Origin: Winslowiella iniecta
Lineage (GTDB): Bacteria; Pseudomonadota; Gammaproteobacteria; Enterobacterales; Enterobacteriaceae
Assembly (NCBI RefSeq): GCF_001267535.1
Contig: NZ_JRXE01000015.1
Location: 77,216 to 113,662 of the forward strand
Direction of reading: 5' to 3'
DNA: 36,447 nucleotides
A model generated the notes under the pieces. That model was not told where the DNA came from. It ran no database searches and worked only from the letters and a program-made list of their open reading frames with translations. The translations under genes and the position numbers were made by a program. Shown here one piece after another: positions 1 to 6,227 of the stretch; the stretch's first letter is position 1, and every line of letters begins with the position of its first letter.

Positions 1-374
1 AGGTCGGGCTGGACGTGGCATTAGCCGCGCGCTATCCGCATCAGATCTCAGGCGGACAGTGCCAGCGCGTGGCTATCGCGCGGGCGCTGGCGCTCAAACC
101 GGCGCTGCTGATTGCCGATGAACCCACCTCAGCACTGGATGTGTCGGTACAGGCCACCATCCTGAATTTACTGAAAAACTTGCAGCGCGAACTGAAATTT
201 AGCTGCCTGTTAATCAGTCACGATCTGGCGGTGGTCAGCCAGTTATGCCAGAAAGTCGCGGTGCTACAGCACGGAGAACTGATGGAATATGGTGAAACTG
301 GCGCAGTATTGCATCGGCCACAACATGCCTACACCCGACAGCTGGTGGACTGTATTTTACCGCTGCCGCACTGA
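1..374 (+). CDS. Peptide/nickel-type ABC transporter ATPase, C-terminal part (5' partial)
   Basis: The reading frame is open from the left edge (codons from base 3), so this is the C-terminal ~124 residues of a longer protein. It holds the ABC signature ISGGQCQR, the Walker B stretch LLIADEPTSALD with its D-loop, and the switch histidine in LLISHDLAVV. The tail (RPQHAYTRQLVDCILPLPH) is typical of the second ATPase of dipeptide, oligopeptide, glutathione or nickel importers (DppF/GsiA/NikE-like families), which energises uptake at the inner membrane. The codon GTG at base 15 is internal, not a start. The substrate cannot be read from this fragment. Its permease and binding protein would lie left of the window. 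Confidence 0.85.
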   Translation, partial: VGLDVALAARYPHQISGGQCQRVAIARALALKPALLIADEPTSALDVSVQATILNLLKNLQRELKFSCLLISHDLAVVSQLCQKVAVLQHGELMEYGETGAVLHRPQHAYTRQLVDCILPLPH

Positions 375-422
375 TTCCCACTGTACTGCATTCTGTTAGC
401 TATCCGCGCAATGTACGCTATT

Positions 423-435
423 TTTGTAGTACAAA
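423..435. promoter_or_regulatory. Perfect palindrome, likely DgoR-type operator
   Basis: TTTGTAGTACAAA is a perfect 13-bp palindrome around a central G, 63 bp upstream of the GntR-family gene. Short palindromes of this kind are the usual operators of FadR-subfamily GntR proteins, which commonly repress their own gene. Assignment to DgoR itself is inference from position and symmetry. Confidence 0.55.
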
Positions 436-498
436 GATGAGGAAAAATCTGGCAATCGCGGTAAAGTACGCTGTCAGATTTTTTGCCAGGGAGAGCGT

Positions 499-1188
499 AT
501 GACCATCGCCAAAACCGACCGTATTATTACCACCCTCGGCAGCCAGATTGTCAGCGGCAAATATGTGCCGGGCACCTCGCTGCCGACCGAGGCCGAGCTC
601 TGTGAGGAGTTTGCCACCTCACGCAATATCATCCGTGAAGTTTTCCGCTCGCTGACAGAAAAGCGACTGGTGGAGATAAAACGCTACCGTGGCGCGTTTG
701 TTGCACCGCGTAAGCAGTGGAATTTTCTCGACACCGACGTGTTGCAGTGGGTACTGGATAATCAGTACGACCCGGAGCTGATTGCAGCGATGAGTGAAGT
801 GCGTAACCTGGTCGAACCGGCCATTGCCCGCTGGGCCGCCGAACGCGCCACCTCCAGCGATTTAACGCTCATCGAAGCCGCGCTGAATGATATGGTGGCC
901 AATAACCAGGATCGTCAGGCGTTTAACGAGGCGGATATTCGCTATCACGATGCCGTGCTGCAAGCCGCGCATAACTCGGTTTTACAGCAGCTGAATGTCG
1001 CGATCCGTTCGCTACAGCGCGTGGTGTTTGAGCGAACCTGGATGGGGGATGCCGCAAATATGCCGAAAACGCTACAGGAACATAAAACGCTGTATGACGC
1101 CATTCGCCATCAGAATCCACAGGCTGCCGAGCAGGCCGCGCTGGCGATGATTGCCAGCTCCACTCAACGGCTGAAAGATATTTCCTGA
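499..1188 (+). CDS. dgoR: GntR/FadR-subfamily regulator, DgoR-like
   Basis: A 229-residue transcription factor with an N-terminal winged helix (helix-turn-helix around residues 28-60, containing AELCEEFATSRNIIREVFRS) and a C-terminal all-helical FCD ligand domain. Putative metal/ligand residues are R102, D146, H150 and H195. The sequence closely resembles E. coli DgoR, the repressor of D-galactonate catabolism, as I recall it, along its whole length. The ATG start is preceded by GGGAG. The dgoKADT catabolic genes do not follow: the next gene is an unrelated cassette on the other strand. It therefore acts on a distant operon, controls the ABC importer to its left, or is an orphan. Family assignment is secure; the effector is inferred. 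Confidence 0.82.
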   Translation: MTIAKTDRIITTLGSQIVSGKYVPGTSLPTEAELCEEFATSRNIIREVFRSLTEKRLVEIKRYRGAFVAPRKQWNFLDTDVLQWVLDNQYDPELIAAMSEVRNLVEPAIARWAAERATSSDLTLIEAALNDMVANNQDRQAFNEADIRYHDAVLQAAHNSVLQQLNVAIRSLQRVVFERTWMGDAANMPKTLQEHKTLYDAIRHQNPQAAEQAALAMIASSTQRLKDIS

Positions 1189-1204
1189 GGGTTATTTAAC
1201 CTGT

Positions 1205-1228
1205 TACGGGCGTTTTTTTCCGCCCGTA
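1205..1228 (+). terminator. Hairpin terminator after the DgoR-like gene
   Basis: TACGGGCG and CGCCCGTA form an 8-bp stem around a T-rich 8-nt loop, 16 bp past the stop codon. The arms are perfect, so the hairpin could serve both the regulator and the convergent lipoprotein gene, but no clear T tract follows on the plus strand. Confidence 0.5.
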
Positions 1229-1241
1229 TTAAGCAAGGATA

Positions 1242-1649
1242 TTATTGAATGGCTACCTGCAGTTTATTGCTCTGATCTTTCCATAAACTAAATGAAACCG
1301 TATAGATACGGCCCGCGGTATTATTCTGCTGATTTTCTTGCGTTACCGCCTGAACTGAAACGCCATAAGCACGTCCCGACTCAAATTGATAGCCAAATAG
1401 CGGCACACAGCGTTGGGATGAAAGATAAATAGGTTTGTTATGGATAAAAACCTTTCTTAATCGTTCCTCACTACCGGTTCCATTAATTTCCACGGAGAGC
1501 AGAAACTCCCCTTCTGCCGCCGGAACCAGCACGCAAACATGATCATTCAGCGTGAAAACGTTAGCTGGGAAAATTTTCGGTCTGGGATCTGCCGATTCGC
1601 AACCCGCCAGAATAAATACCAGGAGAAGTAAAATAGAAGATTTCATCAT
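1242..1649 (-). CDS. Lipoprotein, putative T6SS-immunity type (DUF7480-like)
   Basis: A 135-residue predicted lipoprotein. I start it at the ATG at 1649 because a GGTGAG ribosome site precedes it and the resulting N-terminus is a clean lipoprotein signal (MMKSSILLLLVFILAGCES, lipobox LAGC, lipidated Cys at residue 18). An open frame 26 codons longer at the 5' side is not a plausible secreted start. The mature part is beta-rich and contains VCVLVP, QRCVPLFGYQFESGRAYGVSV and a terminal SFSLWKD motif that I associate with lipoproteins annotated as 'putative T6SS immunity periplasmic lipoprotein'. It begins 4 bp after the stop of the HExxH protein, so the two form an operon. Binding to and neutralising that protein in the periplasm is an inference. 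Confidence 0.62.
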   Translation of the reverse strand: MMKSSILLLLVFILAGCESADPRPKIFPANVFTLNDHVCVLVPAAEGEFLLSVEINGTGSEERLRKVFIHNKPIYLSSQRCVPLFGYQFESGRAYGVSVQAVTQENQQNNTAGRIYTVSFSLWKDQSNKLQVAIQ

Positions 1650-1653
1650 ACGC

Positions 1654-2282
1654 TCACCTATTTTCCAGGAAATTGGATAACGTTTTTTGATAAAGGGATG
1701 GAATTTCTCTACTTCCGGCATCGCCACGGTATGTCACGACCTTTCCTGGACTTCGCTGAAAATCCCACTCCACATAACCATATTTAATTAACAGCCAGTA
1801 ATCAGCGATGATTTGTGCTTGTTGCTCAAGGGAGTAATCACTCAGCATTTTATCGTGATTGAGTTCATAGGTATAATTCGCAGCCCAACTAAAAAAACCA
1901 CGAGTTCTGACCCACATTTTTTTTGATGCTGCCAAACATGTGCCATCTCGTGAATAAATATATGCTTCAGGTTAAGACCCACTTCAGTTGCTGAAAAGTC
2001 ACTCCGATACAGCTCTTTCCTGAAGTAAATCTCCCCATTGGGTGCCATTGCCGTATATTTTCGCTGTAATCCTGCGGGTAAATAGCTATCACAGTGAATC
2101 CATACTTTAGGATAAATAATCCTCCCTGCAAAAACCTGGCGGGCAAGTTCAATCTCTCTGAGCGTCAGAAGGCGCAGAGTGCCTTCCTTAATTTCTGAAT
2201 CCATGTAGTCTGACTCCCTGTCAGTAAACTTATCCAGATAATACCGATACGTCACCACCTCGTCTATAGTAAAAATATGCAT
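1654..2282 (-). pseudogene. Frameshifted HExxH metallopeptidase-like 'Vgr-related' protein
   Basis: Two overlapping frames together encode one protein of about 180-210 residues. The first (from 2282; a better ribosome site GGGAG precedes an internal ATG at 2204) contains WIHCDSYLP, AMAPNGEIYFRKELY and the zinc-protease motif HEMAH followed by VWQHQK, then runs out of frame. The second continues with MWVRTRGFFSWAANYTYELN and SLEQQAQIIADYWLL to 1654. The join is an A8 tract (complement of 1917-1924). One extra A restores QKKMWVRTRG. I associate this arrangement with small proteins labelled 'Vgr-related', often beside the lipoprotein family found next door. No vgrG, hcp or rhs is present. It is either a pseudogene, a slippage-regulated gene or an assembly error. 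The toxin role is inferred. Confidence 0.7.
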
Positions 2283-2356
2283 GTCTACGTGGCAGAATAA
2301 CGTAATTTAACACCTTAATAATTCTAAATAATATTATTAAAATAAACCAGCATAAA

Positions 2357-3610
2357 TTAATCCTTCCTCTCCAGCGCCTTACAGGTAAAATAAGCTCCGC
2401 ATACGCATACCATCACCGGAACAAAATAGTCGTGGTTCATCCGGGTAAACTCCATAATTAACACCACTGCGGTAAGCGGCATTTGCATTGATGCGGCAAG
2501 AAAGGAAGCGCCGCCCACCAGCACGAAGCTGCTGCTGTCCCCGCCCGGCAGTACGGTTTGCCATGCCATATACAGCAACATACTCAGTAGCGCGCCAACG
2601 GTCAGTCCGGGCGTCAGTAATCCCCCTTCAGCCCCCGCGCGCAGTACCGCCAGGATAACCATCAGTTTCAGTACCAGTAAGGTGGCGGCCAGCGCCAGGC
2701 CGAGACCATTATTTAGCGCTAACTGCATCGGCCCTTTGCCATTACCGGGAAGTTGCGGGAAGAACAGGCTTAATCCAGCCAGCAGCGTAAAGGCCAGCAG
2801 TGAGTAAACCGGCATTTGCCAGTTAGTTCTTACCTTACACCGCACGCCCGTGGTGAGCTTACGAAAACCCCACGCCGCGCCGCCGAGCATCGGCCCCGCA
2901 ACCAGCGCCCATAACACCAGCGAATGAGTGACTTCTCCGGCAACGAAGTGATATTGCGACTCGTTGCCGAGGCCGAAGGTCGCCACCCAGGCAGCAATCG
3001 CCGAGGTGATCATCGCGGCCAGTACGCTTTCCCAGCGAAACGATACCAGTAACACTTCAAGGGTAAACAGCGCGCCCGCCAGCGGCACATTATAGACCGC
3101 AGCCAGACCGGCTCCGGCACCACAGGCCAGCAAAGTCCGGGAATCTTCCCGCGATAACCCCAGACGACGAGCCACCACACCGGCGGTCAGCGCACCGATT
3201 TCACGCGGCGCAACTTCACGCCCTAAAGGAGAACCCAGCGCCACGGTAATAATTTGCAGCAGCGCATGGATTAGCGTGGTGAAAAAAGGCATCGGCTTGC
3301 CCGGATCTTTCACCACCGCGCTAATTGAAACCCGCGGTTTGCCAAAGCGCGCCAGCAGCCACCATCCACACCCGGCGACCAGCCCGGCACCGACAATCAC
3401 CGCAAAACGCCGTTGCGCACTGGCGTCAGTCACCCCTTGCAGAAAAGATTCGGTGCCAACCACTTCATCCATGCTGTAGCCAAACGCCAGATGCTGGATA
3501 GCATGGAGTAATAATGCCAACAGCATCGCTCCCACTCCGGCGATGATTCCGGTCAGCACCAGTGCCAAAACTCGATGAAAAATCAGATTACTGCTGGTGC
3601 CTTGTGTCAT
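2357..3610 (-). CDS. CLC-family ion channel/antiporter with atypical filter motifs
   Basis: A 417-residue polytopic membrane protein of the CLC (ClcA/ClcB/EriC) family. Family landmarks are GSPLGREVAP (residues 126-135, equivalent to GREGP, with gating Glu132), the GAGAGLAAVYNVPLAGALFTLE segment, and GGLLTPGLTVG (equivalent to GGIFAP). Aligned by eye with E. coli ClcA, the Ser of GSGIP is absent (GKPRVSIS at 90-97), the inner proton glutamate E203 becomes Val186, and the central Tyr445 becomes His393. Ion selectivity and coupling may therefore differ from chloride/proton exchange. It lacks C-terminal CBS domains, as bacterial forms usually do. It is divergent from the small membrane-protein gene at 3847. 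I assign no symbol because it is not a straightforward clcA or clcB. Confidence 0.8.
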   Translation of the reverse strand: MTQGTSSNLIFHRVLALVLTGIIAGVGAMLLALLLHAIQHLAFGYSMDEVVGTESFLQGVTDASAQRRFAVIVGAGLVAGCGWWLLARFGKPRVSISAVVKDPGKPMPFFTTLIHALLQIITVALGSPLGREVAPREIGALTAGVVARRLGLSREDSRTLLACGAGAGLAAVYNVPLAGALFTLEVLLVSFRWESVLAAMITSAIAAWVATFGLGNESQYHFVAGEVTHSLVLWALVAGPMLGGAAWGFRKLTTGVRCKVRTNWQMPVYSLLAFTLLAGLSLFFPQLPGNGKGPMQLALNNGLGLALAATLLVLKLMVILAVLRAGAEGGLLTPGLTVGALLSMLLYMAWQTVLPGGDSSSFVLVGGASFLAASMQMPLTAVVLIMEFTRMNHDYFVPVMVCVCGAYFTCKALERKD

Positions 3611-3719
3611 ACGTTCAAAGCCTTAACTAATTAATAGGCTAACTATAACCAGGATTAGATTAATCGCAGGTCAACGAGAACTTTCTGTGGATTAGGCCGA
3701 TCGGTTAAGTACTTTCGAC

Positions 3720-3763
3720 GCCGCGTTTCCTCCACGGCAGTGCTCCCGGACGCCGGTGCCGGG
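3720..3763 (-). other. Two adjacent GC-rich hairpins, candidate structured leader
   Basis: On the minus strand, about 110-155 nt upstream of the CLC start, two stems stand side by side. One is CCCGG/CCGGG (3745-3749 with 3759-3763). The other pairs 3733-3738 with 3720-3725 over a 7-nt loop. The second stem is complete only on the minus strand, where it uses a G-U pair; on the plus strand that position is a C-A mismatch. This favours an RNA of the CLC transcript. I could not match it to the fluoride or guanidine riboswitch consensus. Confidence 0.35.
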
Positions 3764-3846
3764 TTAGCTTACATTCCCGCTTACCCCTTGACTAACATAC
3801 CGTTTTCGTTAAGGTTCATAACCTGATTGTAAAGGAATAACCGCTG

Positions 3847-4290
3847 GTGAATACTCAATACGCCTTACGCCGCCTGAGCCTGCCGGAGCAGTGGCGCAGT
3901 GACCCTTTCCGCATCATCTTTATGCTGGCAATGATGGTGTTCTGGTCGGCGATTATCGTCTGGATATTACCGCTGTTCAGCCACGGCAATACGCAAGCTG
4001 CGTTTATCGGTATGCTCAGTGGATTATCGGTTAACTTCTGGCTGACCTGCATTGCGCGTTTGCGCATCGAACAAGTTAACCCTCCTTATGCGGTAATCGC
4101 TTTACTGGAACGCTTTAACTATCAGCAAACCGCTGACGGTTACTACGACCTGAAGCTTGCAGGTTATAAAAAATTTAAAGCTCAGCGCATTTATCTGACA
4201 CAGCAGGAAGATACGCTGGTGATAACCGGCCCCTGTAACGTCCTGAAAAAAATCATTAAAAATATTAACCCGCTTCCCCTTAACCGTTAA
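3847..4290 (+). CDS. Small inner-membrane protein of unknown function
   Basis: A 147-residue protein that I do not recognise. It starts at a GTG preceded by AAAGGAA at 9-nt spacing. Two hydrophobic segments (about residues 22-44 and 51-68) form a hairpin, with a basic N-terminus. They are followed by a soluble C-terminal domain of about 75 residues containing YAVIALLERFNYQQ, YYDLKLAGYKKFKAQRIYL and a basic tail. Such a layout suits a small membrane-anchored regulatory or assembly protein, but no motif indicates a function. It sits alone between the divergent CLC gene and the AI-2E family exporter, and its stop codon is embedded in a 23-bp palindrome. Base composition is slightly AT-richer than in the housekeeping genes. 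Confidence 0.65.
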   Translation: MNTQYALRRLSLPEQWRSDPFRIIFMLAMMVFWSAIIVWILPLFSHGNTQAAFIGMLSGLSVNFWLTCIARLRIEQVNPPYAVIALLERFNYQQTADGYYDLKLAGYKKFKAQRIYLTQQEDTLVITGPCNVLKKIIKNINPLPLNR

Positions 4291-4302
4291 GTTAACGGTT
4301 AA
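4280..4302. repeat. 23-bp palindrome over a stop codon
   Basis: TTAACCGTTAA, a single G, then its exact reverse complement. Each half is itself a TTAAC/GTTAA palindrome, so four alternating half-sites are present. It contains the TAA stop of the preceding gene. It lacks a T tract, so a protein-binding site or a simple transcript-end hairpin are both possible. Confidence 0.6.
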
Positions 4303-4448
4303 CATCATCGGCGATAAAACCTTTTTCCCCCGCCAGCAGCGGCCAGATTTTCGCCCCCCTCTCCCGCGTTTGCGCTTTTTTCACCGCCACATTGCAAAGT
4401 GAGAAAGACGCTCTATAGTTCGAGGGTGATTTTTTACGAGGAACACCC

Positions 4449-5558
4449 ATGAGATTCAAAGGATTAACTAAAGGTTTCTTTATCCTTATACTGTTTATTG
4501 TCACCATCGCCTTCTTCGATGTGCTTGCACCTTATTACTCCGCTATTTTATGGGCAGCTATCCTGGCAGTGATTTTCCATCCATTAAAATCAAAGATCCG
4601 ACAGAAACTGGGTGATAAAAACGGACTGGCGGCATTTCTTACCTTGCTGGTGATTTGCCTGATTGTTTTTACCCCGCTGGCGATTATTGCCTCTTCTCTG
4701 GCGATTGAAGTCAATATGGTTTACAGCAAACTCCAGGGTAACAATACGCAATTCCCGGTGGTACTGGCGGAGCTATTGCAGCATCTGCCTGGCTGGGCCA
4801 GAAACTTTCTTGCCGAGCATAATCTTGATAATGCAGCTGAAATTCAGCAAAAACTTTCCGACGTCGCGCTGAAAGGCGGGCAATATCTTGCCGGCAGCGT
4901 TTTTCTGATTGGTAAAAGCACGTTCAGTTTCACAATTGGCTTCGGCATTATGCTTTACCTGCTGTTCTTCCTGCTGAAGGACGGTTCGTATCTGGTGGGC
5001 CTGATCCTGGAAGCACTGCCGCTCTCTACCCACGTTAAACATCATCTGTTTATGAAGTTCGCGGCAGTCTCCCGCGCGACGGTAAAGGGGACGGTCATTG
5101 TCGCGGTGGTACAGGGTGCGCTTGGCGGGATTGCCTTCTGGATTACCGGCATTGACGGTAGCGTATTGTGGGGCGCACTGATGGCATTCCTGTCACTGAT
5201 TCCGGCGGTGGGTTCAGCCATTATTTGGGTACCGGCGGCCATCTATTTCTTCGCCACCGATATGCTGTGGCAGGGCATATTTATCGTGCTGTTCTTTGTG
5301 GTGGTGATCGGTCTGGTAGATAACATCTTACGTCCGCTGCTGGTCGGCAAAGACACCAAAATGCCAGACTATATGATCCTGATTGCCACCCTTGGCGGTA
5401 TGGAAGTGTATGGCATTAATGGCTTTGTTATCGGCCCGCTAATCGCGGCACTGTTTATTGCGTGCTGGAATCTGTTATCCGGTCGTGATAACAAAAGTAA
5501 CGCGGAAGAAATTGATGATGAGTTTATTGAAGAAGGGAAAAATCATTCTGTCGAGTAA
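4449..5558 (+). CDS. AI-2E family transporter (YdiK/PerM/TqsA superfamily)
   Basis: A 369-residue integral membrane protein. The N-terminal pair of helices (YYSAILWAAILAVIFHPL), a hydrophilic central loop (about residues 85-150), then a bundle of further helices with GALMAFLSLIPAVGSAIIWVPAAIYF and DNILRPLLVGKDTKMPDYMILIATLGG are the signature blocks of the AI-2E transporter family. Members export autoinducer-2 (TqsA), solutes or unknown compounds; substrate cannot be told from sequence. The acidic tail (EEIDDEFIEEG) is cytoplasmic. GAGGAA lies 8 nt before the ATG. The gene stands alone and is followed by a hairpin at 5586-5610. Confidence 0.85.
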   Translation: MRFKGLTKGFFILILFIVTIAFFDVLAPYYSAILWAAILAVIFHPLKSKIRQKLGDKNGLAAFLTLLVICLIVFTPLAIIASSLAIEVNMVYSKLQGNNTQFPVVLAELLQHLPGWARNFLAEHNLDNAAEIQQKLSDVALKGGQYLAGSVFLIGKSTFSFTIGFGIMLYLLFFLLKDGSYLVGLILEALPLSTHVKHHLFMKFAAVSRATVKGTVIVAVVQGALGGIAFWITGIDGSVLWGALMAFLSLIPAVGSAIIWVPAAIYFFATDMLWQGIFIVLFFVVVIGLVDNILRPLLVGKDTKMPDYMILIATLGGMEVYGINGFVIGPLIAALFIACWNLLSGRDNKSNAEEIDDEFIEEGKNHSVE

Positions 5559-5585
5559 ATTGGCAGGGTGATGGCGTAGAGGTAA

Positions 5586-5610
5586 AAACTGGCCCTTATC
5601 TGGGCCAGTT
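5586..5610 (+). terminator. Hairpin terminator after the AI-2E family gene
   Basis: AACTGGCCC (5587-5595) pairs with GGGCCAGTT (5602-5610) across a 6-nt loop, 28 bp after the stop codon and followed by TGCTG rather than a strong T run. Confidence 0.6.
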
Positions 5611-5766
5611 TGCTGACCACTGCGGAAAGGCCATGCATGACGGTTCGCTATGCGCGTCGTGAGGGCAAAGCGAGCTTGCGGCCGGCGCCCTGACCCTATC
5701 CAGGCTGTCGATAAAGTAACACCAGGATGTTAGACTCCAGTTTTCCAGAAGCCATTGATTCAGATA

Positions 5767-6129
5767 ATGTTAAAACTGTTTGCCAGATATACTTCAATAG
5801 GCGTTCTGAACACGCTGTTACATTGGTTGATTTTTGTAATATGTTTTTATGGGTTTCATACAAACCAGGCGTTGGCAAATTTCGCCGGGTTCATCGTGGC
5901 TGTCAGTTTCAGCTTCTTCGCTAATGCCCGATTCACATTTAAATCATCAACCACCGCGATGCGTTACATGATGTACATTGGGTTTATGGGAGCATTAAGT
6001 GCTGCTGTAGGCTGGGCTGCCGATAAGTGCGCATTGCCGCCACTGGTTACTCTGGTCACTTTTTCCGCTATCAGTCTGGTATGCGGTTTCATCTATTCAA
6101 AGTTTATTGTCTTCAGGAATGCGAAGTGA
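5767..6129 (+). CDS. gtrA: GtrA bactoprenol-linked glucose flippase
   Basis: A 120-residue protein with four hydrophobic segments, near-identical in pattern to GtrA/YfdG of serotype-converting phages and prophages (MLKLFARYTSIGVLNTLLHW, NQALANFAGFIVAVSFSFFANARFTF, YSKFIVFRNAK). GtrA flips undecaprenyl-phosphate glucose to the periplasmic face, where a serotype-specific transferase adds the glucose to O-antigen. I use the ATG at 5767; the frame extends 4 codons upstream but the family begins MLKLF. Its TGA stop overlaps the GTG of the gtrB remnant (GTGA), preserving the phage-type coupling. No integrase, excisionase or tRNA attachment site is visible nearby. Confidence 0.93.
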   Translation: MLKLFARYTSIGVLNTLLHWLIFVICFYGFHTNQALANFAGFIVAVSFSFFANARFTFKSSTTAMRYMMYIGFMGALSAAVGWAADKCALPPLVTLVTFSAISLVCGFIYSKFIVFRNAK

Positions 6130-6227
6130 GCATTTCTCCGGTCGTGCCGCGGGAATATATTGGCAGTTTATGTGCTGAGGTTAGGCAAAGAAGGCGTTAC
6201 ATTTTTAAGGCAAATGAACATGGTTAG
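6126..6227 (+). pseudogene. gtrB: gtrB remnant: N- and C-terminal ends fused by internal deletion
   Basis: A 33-codon frame starts with GTG overlapping the gtrA stop. Its first 8 residues (MSISPVVP) match the beginning of GtrB (typically MKISLVVPVFNEE). The remainder (REYIGSLCAEVRQRRRYIFK) matches the extreme C-terminus of GtrB (EYIGRIYIEVKKRPRYI type). About 270 residues, including the whole GT-A bactoprenol glucosyltransferase domain and both membrane helices, are missing. The join lies near 6147-6153 and keeps the frame. The product cannot make undecaprenyl-phosphate glucose. The assignment comes from remembered GtrB sequences, not an alignment run. Confidence 0.75.

Noticed and set aside
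3611-3846. Fluoride riboswitch before the CLC gene
   Set aside because: The conserved GAUG and downstream pseudoknot bases of the crcB motif are not found, so I report only unassigned hairpins.
5559-5766. Possible phage attachment site, tRNA gene or Dam-controlled (GATC) promoter upstream of gtrA
   Set aside because: No T-loop consensus, no tRNA-like cloverleaf and no GATC sites are present in this stretch, unlike phase-variable gtr promoters of P22-like phages.
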